From JAVJUV01 sp047314965 (GTDB lineage Bacteria; Pseudomonadota; Alphaproteobacteria; Rhodobacterales; Rhodobacteraceae), in the NCBI RefSeq assembly GCF_047314965.1, contig NZ_JBLBVK010000007.1, positions 1 to 14,673 on the forward strand: DNA of 14,673 nt, in the 5' to 3' direction. Shown here piece by piece: positions 1-6,045 of this stretch (positions are counted from its first letter, which is position 1; every line of letters starts with the position of its first letter). A program made the position numbers and the translations under genes. The notes under the pieces are model-generated. The model made no database searches. It had not been told where the DNA came from and saw only the letters and a program-made list of their open reading frames with translations.

Positions 1-135
1 GCTCAGATCGTCATCAATCACTGGCTCAGGCAGTACAATCACACCCGGCCGCATCAGGCACTCAACATGCGCCCGCCCGTTCCTGAAACCCTATTAGAGA
101 AACCCCTGATCAGTGGCCCATACACAGGGGGCTAG
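1..135 (+). CDS. IS3-family transposase OrfB, C-terminal end (partial)
   Basis: Reading from base 1 gives 44 residues and a TAG stop at 133-135. The frame contains NHWLRQYNHTRPHQALNMRP followed by PPVPETLLEK. This is the characteristic C-terminal tail of IS3-family integrase-type (DDE) transposases, which read W-x(3)-YN-x-x-RPH-x-x-L-x(3)-PP-x-x. The catalytic residues lie upstream of the window. The gene runs off the left edge, so its length and exact subgroup cannot be judged. The stop codon lies inside the right terminal repeat of the element, as in several IS3 members. A related orfA start is present in the same orientation at the other end of the window. Confidence 0.85.
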   Translation, partial: AQIVINHWLRQYNHTRPHQALNMRPPVPETLLEKPLISGPYTGG

Positions 136-138
136 ACA
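1..138 (+). mobile_element. Right end of an IS3-family insertion sequence
   Basis: The element is inferred to end at 138. The reverse complement of 114-138 starts TGTCTAGCCCCC and ends TGGGCCA. This matches the left terminus seen at 14535-14560, which starts TGTCCTTCCCCC and ends TGGGCCA. About 18 of 25 positions agree with one single-base gap, and the 5'-TG...CA-3' ends are as expected for IS3. The neighbouring leftward gene has its stop codon only 3 bp away, at 142-144, so the element abuts that gene without obviously cutting it. Confidence 0.6.
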
Positions 139-141
139 AGA

Positions 142-486
142 TCAGGAGAAGCGCGGAGGTGGCGGATCGAAGCCAAGAATTGCAGATGAAAGGTGAAGGT
201 TGTGCATGCTCAGCCGCGTTTTGCGCTGTTGGGACGCCAGAGACAGCTGCAGCTTCGTCGACGCGAAGATAACGCCTGCGCAAAACGGAGTGGCATGGCA
301 GCCAGTATGATCCGCGATAGGGGTTCCACCTTGTTTTCCATGCTCATGGACGACGTCAAAAGCGTGGTAGTGAGTATCATCTGCCGGATGGGCATGCGCT
401 TCGGACAAGGTAAGCGCCAGAAAAAGCGACGCCGCCAGCAATATGACGACGAATGATTTGCCCTGGCTGTAGCGGACGCGTTGCAT
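142..486 (-). CDS. Small secreted His-rich protein, probable metal-associated (DUF2946/CopL-like style)
   Basis: This is a predicted 114-residue protein. The N-terminus has a basic stretch, a hydrophobic core (VVILLAASLFLALTL) and an AHA-type cleavage site, so it should be exported or anchored. The next 35 residues are rich in His (HAHPADDTHYHAF, HEHG, HTGCH), with two Cys further on, which suggests metal binding. The C-terminus ends in DPPPPRFS, like the Pro/Arg tails of DUF2946-type small proteins found beside copper genes. I chose the ATG at 484-486, whose A is also the last base of the upstream cytochrome stop (TGATG overlap), implying translational coupling. A TTG one codon earlier is also possible. 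The family assignment is by general resemblance only. The gene ends 3 bp from the IS end. Confidence 0.6.
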   Translation of the reverse strand: MQRVRYSQGKSFVVILLAASLFLALTLSEAHAHPADDTHYHAFDVVHEHGKQGGTPIADHTGCHATPFCAGVIFASTKLQLSLASQQRKTRLSMHNLHLSSAILGFDPPPPRFS

Positions 487-929
487 CAAAGTATTCCGTT
501 CGCTGCTTGTAGCGCGCGGACATAGGCCACGATTGCGTCCACATCGGACTTGGTCAGTCCATCTACCGGAGGCATATTTCCAAATTTCCAGTGATGCGCT
601 CTCACGCCGTTTTGAGTGGCCAACCAGAAAGCGGCGTCGCCGTGGTGGCTCGGCTCATAGATTTTGTGAACGAGCGGAGGACCTGCACCGTCAACGCCGG
701 CTGCGTTTTCCCCATGGCAAGCGACGCACTTGGCTTCGAAGCCGCGCTTTCCCATCAGGGCGATGTCAGGTAGGCTCTCTGGCACGGTAACGTTGGCAAG
801 TGCCGGCCCTGTGGCCGGGTTTTGGGAAGGAGCAGGGATCGCGACGTCATCTGAGCCGTCGCGGGTCAGCACAAATCCCGCCGACAGCGCAAACGCAACT
901 CCAATCGCCACATAGGCCAGTTTGCTCAT
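486..929 (-). CDS. Class I cytochrome c, membrane-anchored or periplasmic
   Basis: This 147-residue protein has an N-terminal hydrophobic segment (residues about 4-21) that acts as signal or anchor. A Pro/Ala-rich linker follows, then a single c-type heme domain. The heme-binding motif CVACH is at residues 68-72, and the likely distal Met is in FGNMPPVDG (Met119). The ending SDVDAIVAYVRALQAANGI is a typical C-terminal helix of mono-heme cytochromes c. It should carry electrons in the periplasm. Related cytochromes are often found beside multicopper oxidase or copper-efflux genes, but no oxidase is present here. The start ATG at 927-929 has a weak purine-rich upstream stretch (AGGCAGG). It overlaps the next leftward gene by one base, so the two probably form an operon that may once have been longer before the IS arrived. 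Confidence 0.85.
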   Translation of the reverse strand: MSKLAYVAIGVAFALSAGFVLTRDGSDDVAIPAPSQNPATGPALANVTVPESLPDIALMGKRGFEAKCVACHGENAAGVDGAGPPLVHKIYEPSHHGDAAFWLATQNGVRAHHWKFGNMPPVDGLTKSDVDAIVAYVRALQAANGIL

Positions 930-1324
930 CGTACCTGCCTAACCGTTTCTCTATGCCAGAAGTTCGGTCGTCTTACTCACGCGAAACCTAGTGCGGATGC
1001 CACTTGTGTTCAAATCAATGTGCTCACGGCAGACCAATCTACGCGGCCTTGTGCCCATTTCGCCTCTTCCTGCGTGAAATTACTCGACATTCCAATGCCA
1101 TGCGTTATCGGCTACTCCGCTATTGGAACCCACTTAACGTCGATGTCATGGCCACGCACCTGTGATCCATATCAAGGACTACAACAGGGTGCACCGATAT
1201 CACTCTTTTATTCACTCGGCAGGTCTCCAACGCCAAGACAGGCACAACGAAGTCTCTTCCGGTGATATTTTGAAAAAATAGGGGTGCTGATCCCCTAGAG
1301 ACGCACTTTGAGAAAAAGGAGAGC
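930..1324. other. Intergenic region between divergent cytochrome c and SHOCT genes
   Basis: This is 395 bases without a convincing gene. Open frames on either strand give low-quality, non-protein-like translations. A 27-codon minus-strand frame around 1010-1100 reads MSSNFTQEEAKWAQGRVDW and looks protein-like, but it is too short to call and may be a gene relic. Base composition is more AT-rich than the flanking genes. The only clear structure is the inverted repeat at 1279-1297, described separately. Confidence 0.5.
1279..1297. promoter_or_regulatory. Inverted repeat TAGGGG-N7-CCCCTA, candidate operator upstream of SHOCT gene
   Basis: TAGGGG at 1279-1284 and CCCCTA at 1292-1297 are perfect inverted copies separated by 7 bases. 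They centre about 37 bases upstream of the SHOCT gene start. A TTGAAA sequence (1270-1275) and a TAGAGA-like sequence (1296-1301) could be promoter boxes around it with an over-long spacer. The dyad does not sit where it does in CueR promoters. G/C-tract palindromes are typical of CsoR/RcnR-type sites, but no such regulator is in the window. The function is inferred. Confidence 0.3.
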
Positions 1325-1648
1325 ATGATGAAGCGGACTGCAATTTTCTTTTCTCTCTCCGCTAGTCCGGCATTTGCCGACCCGGGGGATTACGGCCACA
1401 TGATGGACTGGGGTTTCGGCCTCATGTTCGGTCCGGTTCTGTGGCTTATCGTGCTGGGCTTGATCGTAGCAGGCGTCATCTGGTTGGTCCGCAGCACAGA
1501 TCAGAGCCGCACTGTTCACGGACCACACCATGCCAGTACTCCCGCGAATGGGGATGCCGAAGCCTTGGCGATACTGAAAATGCGCTTCGCCAAGGGAGAA
1601 ATCGACGAAGAAGAATATGCTTCACGGAAGAAACTATTGACCAGTTAG
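1325..1648 (+). CDS. Small membrane protein with C-terminal SHOCT domain
   Basis: This is a 107-residue protein. It starts at one of two tandem ATGs (1325 or 1328) after a good ribosome site, AAAAAGGAG (1312-1320). The N-terminus looks like a short signal peptide ending ASPAFA. A Met/Gly-rich patch (GHMMDWGFGLMFG) follows, then one strong transmembrane helix (about residues 40-60) and a His-containing linker. The C-terminal helix-turn segment EALAILKMRFAKGEIDEEEY is the classic SHOCT (short C-terminal) domain, residues about 79-105. Such proteins often accompany copper and other metal-efflux genes, but their biochemical role is not established. The hydrophobic core of the signal is unusually short. 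Its TAG stop overlaps the convergent CDF gene stop. Confidence 0.8.
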   Translation: MMKRTAIFFSLSASPAFADPGDYGHMMDWGFGLMFGPVLWLIVLGLIVAGVIWLVRSTDQSRTVHGPHHASTPANGDAEALAILKMRFAKGEIDEEEYASRKKLLTS

Positions 1649-2610
1649 GGCGCATGATTGCCATGAGGCAGCGAAGCCTCGCTTTTCGCTGGCGGCGTTT
1701 TGGAATGATCTCGCGTGATGTCGATATCTTCGGCACCCGTTTCGTCCAGGCAATTGTCTTCAACCTGGAGGGTGACAAGGAGGAAGCCGAACTTTTCCCG
1801 CAGCAGGTCATGCGCTGACGAAAGCACCTCGCTCCCGTTAGAGGCCGATCCTACCTGTAGATGGGCCGAGAAGACATTCTTTCCGCTTGTCAGTGCCCAG
1901 GCATGAATGTGGTGCACATCCTGCACCCCCTCGATGTTCTCGAGCGCTTCTGAGACTTCGCGCAGGTCTATGTCCGCTGGAGTGCCCTCCATCAGCATGT
2001 GAATGGCCTCCTTCAGAATTCCCCAACTCGCCCAAACGAGGACGAAGCCAAAAGCCATCCCAAGCAGTGGGTCGATTAGCAAAAAACCCGTGAACCGGAT
2101 CACGAGCGCCGTGATGATGATGAGAAGACTGCCGACAAATGTCTGAATGATATGCCAAATCGCGCCGCGCGTGTTCAGATCACTCTTCCCCTCTCTCCAG
2201 AGCAATCCAAGCGAGATGAATTCGGTCAAAAGCCCGCCTGCCGCAGCCCAGAGCATAGGACCTGTTGGCAGATCGATAGGTGAAGAAAGCCGCATTGCCG
2301 CCATGCCAATGACGAAGAGCGTCATGGCAAGAAGAAATGCGCCGTTGACTGCTGCCCCGACGATTTCTGCGCGATACCAGCCGAAGCTGCGGTCTTCATC
2401 GGAAGGGCGGCGCGCGATCCGCGCAGCCACGATGGCCACCAATACGCCACCGACTGCCGAGAACGTATGGAAAGCGTCAGAAATGACGGCGATGGAGCCG
2501 GTCCACATACCGATGGCAAGTTCCACCACGAAGTAGATTCCGGTCAGCCAGGCCGAAATGGTCAGCGCCCGGTCGCCGCTGGGCAAATGTCCCGAATGTC
2601 CGTGTTCCAT
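1645..2610 (-). CDS. CDF-family cation efflux transporter with altered metal site
   Basis: This 321-residue protein has a His-rich N-terminus (MEHGHSGH), six predicted transmembrane segments and a C-terminal cytoplasmic domain with HHIHAW (residues 233-238) and H250. That is the full cation-diffusion-facilitator layout, and such proteins exchange cytosolic metal for protons. In zinc CDFs, TM2 and TM5 each carry HxxxD (or DxxxD) metal ligands. Here TM2 reads SDAFHTFSA (H48, A52) and TM5 reads WHIIQTFVGS (H153, T157), so both acidic ligands are replaced. The metal specificity is therefore uncertain. The start ATG is 32 bp after the stop of the copper ATPase, so it is very likely the second gene of the CueR-controlled operon. 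A copper-related or accessory role is possible; plain zinc export is less likely. Confidence 0.85.
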   Translation of the reverse strand: MEHGHSGHLPSGDRALTISAWLTGIYFVVELAIGMWTGSIAVISDAFHTFSAVGGVLVAIVAARIARRPSDEDRSFGWYRAEIVGAAVNGAFLLAMTLFVIGMAAMRLSSPIDLPTGPMLWAAAGGLLTEFISLGLLWREGKSDLNTRGAIWHIIQTFVGSLLIIITALVIRFTGFLLIDPLLGMAFGFVLVWASWGILKEAIHMLMEGTPADIDLREVSEALENIEGVQDVHHIHAWALTSGKNVFSAHLQVGSASNGSEVLSSAHDLLREKFGFLLVTLQVEDNCLDETGAEDIDITRDHSKTPPAKSEASLPHGNHAP

Positions 2611-2642
2611 GTTTTCCGCTTTCTGTTCTTGTCAGCTTCGCT

Positions 2643-5087
2643 TCAAAGCTTCAGGCCGCGCAGTCTCAGCGCGTTCCCGATAACCGAGACGGACGACAGG
2701 CTCATTGCCGCTGCAGCGATCATTGGCGAAAGCAGCACTCCGAGGATCGGATAGAGAACTCCGGCAGCCACCGGCACGCCGGCCGTATTGTAGACGAAGG
2801 CAAAGAACAGGTTCTGCCGAATATTGCGCATCGTCGCGTGCGCCAGACGCCGAGCGCGGACAATGCCGTTCAGGTCGCCCTTCACCAGCGTGACACCGGC
2901 GCTTTCCATGGCGACGTCCGCACCGGTGCCCATGGCGATCCCGACATCGGCCGCAGCGAGGGCCGGCGCATCGTTGACGCCGTCGCCCGCCATGGCGACG
3001 CTCAGGCCGTCTTTGCGGAATGCTTCGACCAATGCGCCCTTGTCCTCCGGGCTGACCTCGGCGCGAACTTCGTCGATACCAAGCTCCCGCGCGACAGCTT
3101 CGGCGGTGCGACGACTGTCGCCCGTGGCCATGACGATTTTGATTCCCTCCTCATGCAGCGCTCGGATGGCGTCGGGGGTCGAGGCTTTGATCCGGTCGGC
3201 AACGGCCACGATTCCGGCAAGCTGGCCCGCCAAAGCCAGAAGCATGGCTGTTTTGCCCTCGGACTGAAGGGCGGCCAGACGCTCTTCGATGGCCGAGATG
3301 TCGATACCCAGATCAGCCATCAGGGCAGGATTCCCAAGCGCAACGTCCTCGCCCTCGATCCGGCCTTTCACACCCTTGCCGGTCACTGCCTCGAAGTCCT
3401 CTGCAGGTAACTCGGGCACCGACCGGTCTGTCGCACCCGCCAGAATGGCTTCGGCCAGGGGATGCTCGGATCCACGCTCCAGCGCTGCAGCCAGCGTCAG
3501 AACACGCGCATCATCAACATCGCCCTGTGCGATGACGTCGGTCAGGCTGGGCTGCCCTTCGGTCAGTGTTCCGGTCTTGTCCACGATCAGCACGTCGACA
3601 CCTGCAAGTCGCTCCAGCGCCTCGGCGTCCCGGATCAGGACGCCGGCCTGCGCGCCACGCCCCGTCGCGACCATGATCGACATCGGCGTCGCAAGGCCAA
3701 GTGCACAGGGGCAAGCGATGATCAGAACGCTTACCGCAGCCACAACCGCATAGGCCAGTGCGGGGCTCGGTCCCACGAGCAGCCAAACGAGAAAGGCAAT
3801 CACGGCCACGGCGACGACAGCGGGCACGAAGTAGCTCGCCACACGGTCCGCCACCGCCTGGATCGGCGCACGGGACCGCTGTGCCTGCGCTACCATGTTG
3901 ACGATCCGCGAGAGCACCGTGTCGCTGCCGACAGCAACCGCCTCCATCACGAAGCTGCCCGACTTGTTTAGTGTACCACCCGTCACCGTATCGCCCGCCG
4001 ACTTCTCGACGGGCACCGGCTCGCCCGTGATCATGCTTTCGTCAACGGCCGAGCGGCCCTCGATTAGACGTCCGTCCACCGGGACCGCTTCGCCCGGGCG
4101 CACCCTCAGCCGGTCGCCAGACGTCACGGCGTCGAGGGGTACGTCCTCCTCGCCCGCGTCCGCGACCCGGCGCGCAGTCTTGGGTGCCAAATCCAGAAGC
4201 GCACGTATCGCGTCGCCGGTCCGGTCACGCGCGGCAAGCTCCATCACCTGTCCTACCAGGACGAGGATCAGGATCACCGCGGACGCCTCGAAATAGACTG
4301 GCGGCAGCCCGTCCATGCCCAGAAGACTTTCGGGGAAAACCCCCGGCGCGATTAGTCCCACGACGCTGAAGAGATATGCCGCGCCCGTGCCCAGCATGAT
4401 CAGCGTCCACATATTCGGGCTACGGTTCACAACCGACGCCCAGCCGCGCTTGAAGAATACCCTCGTTAGCCAGAGAACCGGCGTCGCCAGCAGGAACTGC
4501 AGCCAGACGAAGGCGCGATGTCCGATCCATTCATCGAAGGGGATTCCCACATGGGTCCCCATCTCCAGCGCGAAGACGGCAAAGGCCAACGGTCCGCCAA
4601 TCATCAGACGCCGCTTGAAGCCCACCAATTCGGGGTTCGGCCCCGCATCCGCCGTCGGCATCATGGGTTCAAGGGCCATTCCGCAGATCGGACAATCGCC
4701 CGGCCCCTCCTGCACGATCTCCGGATCCATCGGACAGGTATAGAGCGTTCCCTCTGGCATCGGCTCTGGCTCCGGCCTGTCCCCCAGGAACTGCTGCGGC
4801 TCGGCCTCGAATCTCTCCTGGCAGCGGCCCGAGCAGAAGTAGAACCTTTCGCCGTCATGCTTCGACATATGCTTCGCGGTGGCGCGGTTCACACTCATGC
4901 CGCAGACGGGATCCTCAGCTTCGATATAGGCGTCTGGCTCCGCCACGAACTTCTCGAGGCAACGCGCACTGCAGAAGTGATATTCATGCCCATCGTGGGT
5001 GTGGGTGGGCTTTCCCTTGGTCGGATCCACGGTCATTCCGCAGACGGGATCGCGAATAATGGCGGCTTCTGAATGTGCGTCGGCCAT
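2643..5087 (-). CDS. copA: Copper-translocating P1B-type ATPase with two YHS domains and HMBD
   Basis: This is an 814-residue inner-membrane pump that exports Cu+ (possibly also Ag+) using ATP. Domains in order are a YHS domain (about residues 10-52, DPVCGM and FCSARC), a second YHS domain (58-98, DPVCGM and FCSGRC), a heavy-metal-binding domain (117-141, CPMDPEI and CPICGM), and transmembrane segments. Catalytic motifs are TGEP (354-357), CPC in the metal channel (459-461), DKTGT with phospho-Asp503, EHP (541-543) and GDGVNDAP (701-708). YN (766-767) and MSLSS (795-799) complete the Cu+-type IB-1 signature. The classical N-terminal HMA domain is absent and the YHS/HMBD modules take its place. 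The start ATG follows AAAGGAG (5094-5100). The upstream promoter has a perfect CueR-like dyad. It is first in an operon with the CDF gene. Confidence 0.95.
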   Translation of the reverse strand: MADAHSEAAIIRDPVCGMTVDPTKGKPTHTHDGHEYHFCSARCLEKFVAEPDAYIEAEDPVCGMSVNRATAKHMSKHDGERFYFCSGRCQERFEAEPQQFLGDRPEPEPMPEGTLYTCPMDPEIVQEGPGDCPICGMALEPMMPTADAGPNPELVGFKRRLMIGGPLAFAVFALEMGTHVGIPFDEWIGHRAFVWLQFLLATPVLWLTRVFFKRGWASVVNRSPNMWTLIMLGTGAAYLFSVVGLIAPGVFPESLLGMDGLPPVYFEASAVILILVLVGQVMELAARDRTGDAIRALLDLAPKTARRVADAGEEDVPLDAVTSGDRLRVRPGEAVPVDGRLIEGRSAVDESMITGEPVPVEKSAGDTVTGGTLNKSGSFVMEAVAVGSDTVLSRIVNMVAQAQRSRAPIQAVADRVASYFVPAVVAVAVIAFLVWLLVGPSPALAYAVVAAVSVLIIACPCALGLATPMSIMVATGRGAQAGVLIRDAEALERLAGVDVLIVDKTGTLTEGQPSLTDVIAQGDVDDARVLTLAAALERGSEHPLAEAILAGATDRSVPELPAEDFEAVTGKGVKGRIEGEDVALGNPALMADLGIDISAIEERLAALQSEGKTAMLLALAGQLAGIVAVADRIKASTPDAIRALHEEGIKIVMATGDSRRTAEAVARELGIDEVRAEVSPEDKGALVEAFRKDGLSVAMAGDGVNDAPALAAADVGIAMGTGADVAMESAGVTLVKGDLNGIVRARRLAHATMRNIRQNLFFAFVYNTAGVPVAAGVLYPILGVLLSPMIAAAAMSLSSVSVIGNALRLRGLKL

Positions 5088-5111
5088 GGCTATCTCCTTT
5101 GAGTCGGAGGA

Positions 5112-5142
5112 GAGATAGGGCTTCCAGTCACTGGAAGGTCAA
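5112..5142 (-). promoter_or_regulatory. CueR-type operator/promoter for the copA operon
   Basis: On the minus strand a -35 box TTGACC (5137-5142) and a -10 box TATCTC (5112-5117) are separated by exactly 19 bp. This over-long spacer is the hallmark of MerR-family promoters. Inside it lies the perfect dyad CTTCCAG-TCA-CTGGAAG (5121-5137), close to the known CueR/HmrR consensus for copper promoters. Copper-bound CueR would untwist this site and activate copA and the CDF gene. The regulator is encoded divergently next to it. Confidence 0.85.
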
Positions 5143-5157
5143 TGCTCAATTTTCACC

Positions 5158-5188
5158 TTGACCTTCTAGTTGCTGGAATCTGTAAGAT
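5158..5188 (+). promoter_or_regulatory. Second CueR-type operator/promoter, for cueR itself
   Basis: On the plus strand TTGACC (5158-5163) and TAAGAT (5183-5188) are again separated by 19 bp. The spacer carries an imperfect dyad, CTTCTAG-TTG-CTGGAAT (5163-5179), related to the perfect one at the copA promoter. The -10 box is better and the dyad weaker than at copA, which suggests autoregulation with different affinity. The ribosome site AGAGGAGG is at 5193-5200. Confidence 0.75.
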
Positions 5189-5206
5189 CAGTAGAGGAGG
5201 TTCCCA

Positions 5207-5611
5207 ATGAATATCGGAGATGTAGCATCTGCCAGCGGCTTACCAGCCAAAACGATCCGTTACTACGAAGACATCGGCCTCGTACGACCCGCCCGCAGCG
5301 AAAACGGCTATCGCCACTTTCGCGAGACGGACTTTCATAAGCTAGCCTTTCTCGGCAGAGCGCGATCCCTGGGTTTTACGATCGAGGAGTGCCGAACCTT
5401 GATGTCTCTCTATGAGGATCGCGATCGGGCAAGCGCAGACGTGAAAAAAATAGCCGAAGAACATCTTGAGAGGGTCGAACAGAAGATTGGCGAATTGCAG
5501 AGCCTTCGATCGACTCTCAAACATCTCGTTACCAGTTGCCACGGCGACGCCCGCCCCGATTGCCCAATATTGGACGATCTTGCTGGAGAGAGCGACGAAA
5601 AGGTTGATTGA
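5207..5611 (+). CDS. cueR: CueR/HmrR-type MerR-family copper-responsive regulator
   Basis: This is a 134-residue MerR-family activator. The N-terminal winged helix-turn-helix reads MNIGDVASASGLPAKTIRYY, and SENGYRHF follows. A long dimerisation coiled coil runs over residues about 77-108. The metal loop is C-HGDARPD-C (Cys111 and Cys119), the Cx7C pattern of Cu+/Ag+ sensors. Ser76 in RASADVK occupies the position that marks monovalent-ion sensors in this family. The start ATG follows AGAGGAGG (5193-5200). It is divergent from copA, with CueR-like operators in front of both genes, so it almost certainly activates copA and its own transcription in response to cytosolic copper. The tail after the metal loop is acidic and lacks the CCHH-type end of E. 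coli CueR. Confidence 0.95.
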   Translation: MNIGDVASASGLPAKTIRYYEDIGLVRPARSENGYRHFRETDFHKLAFLGRARSLGFTIEECRTLMSLYEDRDRASADVKKIAEEHLERVEQKIGELQSLRSTLKHLVTSCHGDARPDCPILDDLAGESDEKVD

Positions 5612-6045
5612 TTAACGACTGCTCCAGCGCAACTTTCCAATGTTCTCAAGCCGACTGCTGGAATTATCGGGTAAGTGAGACCCCAAAGGCTGAGCTCTAA
5701 CGCCCGTGAGACACCTAGATTCTAACCCATTGATCGAATTGAACCGCTTCCAATTGATCGTGGTACACCCTACACCATATTTTTTCGGGTTTTCGCAGTT
5801 TCGTGGAGTCCACTACGGAATCCCATTTGCTAAAGCAGCCATTGGTCGAACGGCGGCATTGTCCCGCTAAGCGGACGGCAGGCAGAAAACGCTCGATGAC
5901 TGCTCCGAGCCCGAAGCGGACGACCGAAATTGCTGATGCCCGGTGCGTGTAATTACAGATTCTCCAGTTTCCACGGGATGTGCCTGCCAACGAGCCCTGT
6001 CTTTGGTGCGATGGTAGCAACTGCGACACTGACTCTCTTCCTATT
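5612..6045. other. Gene-poor region between cueR and nhaA
   Basis: This is 434 bases with no gene I can support. A long minus-strand open frame crosses 5715-6089, but its translation lacks domain features and overlaps the end of nhaA. The stretch 5857-5912 is one copy of a dispersed repeat also found near 12677. No canonical terminator with a T-run was found after cueR. Confidence 0.5.
5857..5912 (+). repeat. Dispersed repeat, copy 1
   Basis: This 56-base segment aligns without gaps to 12677-12732, with 41 of 56 positions identical by hand count. The best shared part is the right half (GCTC-ATGAC-GCT-CGAGCCC). Both copies lie in gene-poor sequence and have the same orientation. The nature of the repeat is unknown. 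It may be a degenerate intergenic repeat or the relic of a duplicated or mobile sequence. Confidence 0.45.

Noticed and set aside
1020..1326. Open frames of 68-81 codons on both strands in the cytochrome/SHOCT spacer
   Set aside because: No domain, no convincing ribosome site, and composition unlike the neighbouring genes.
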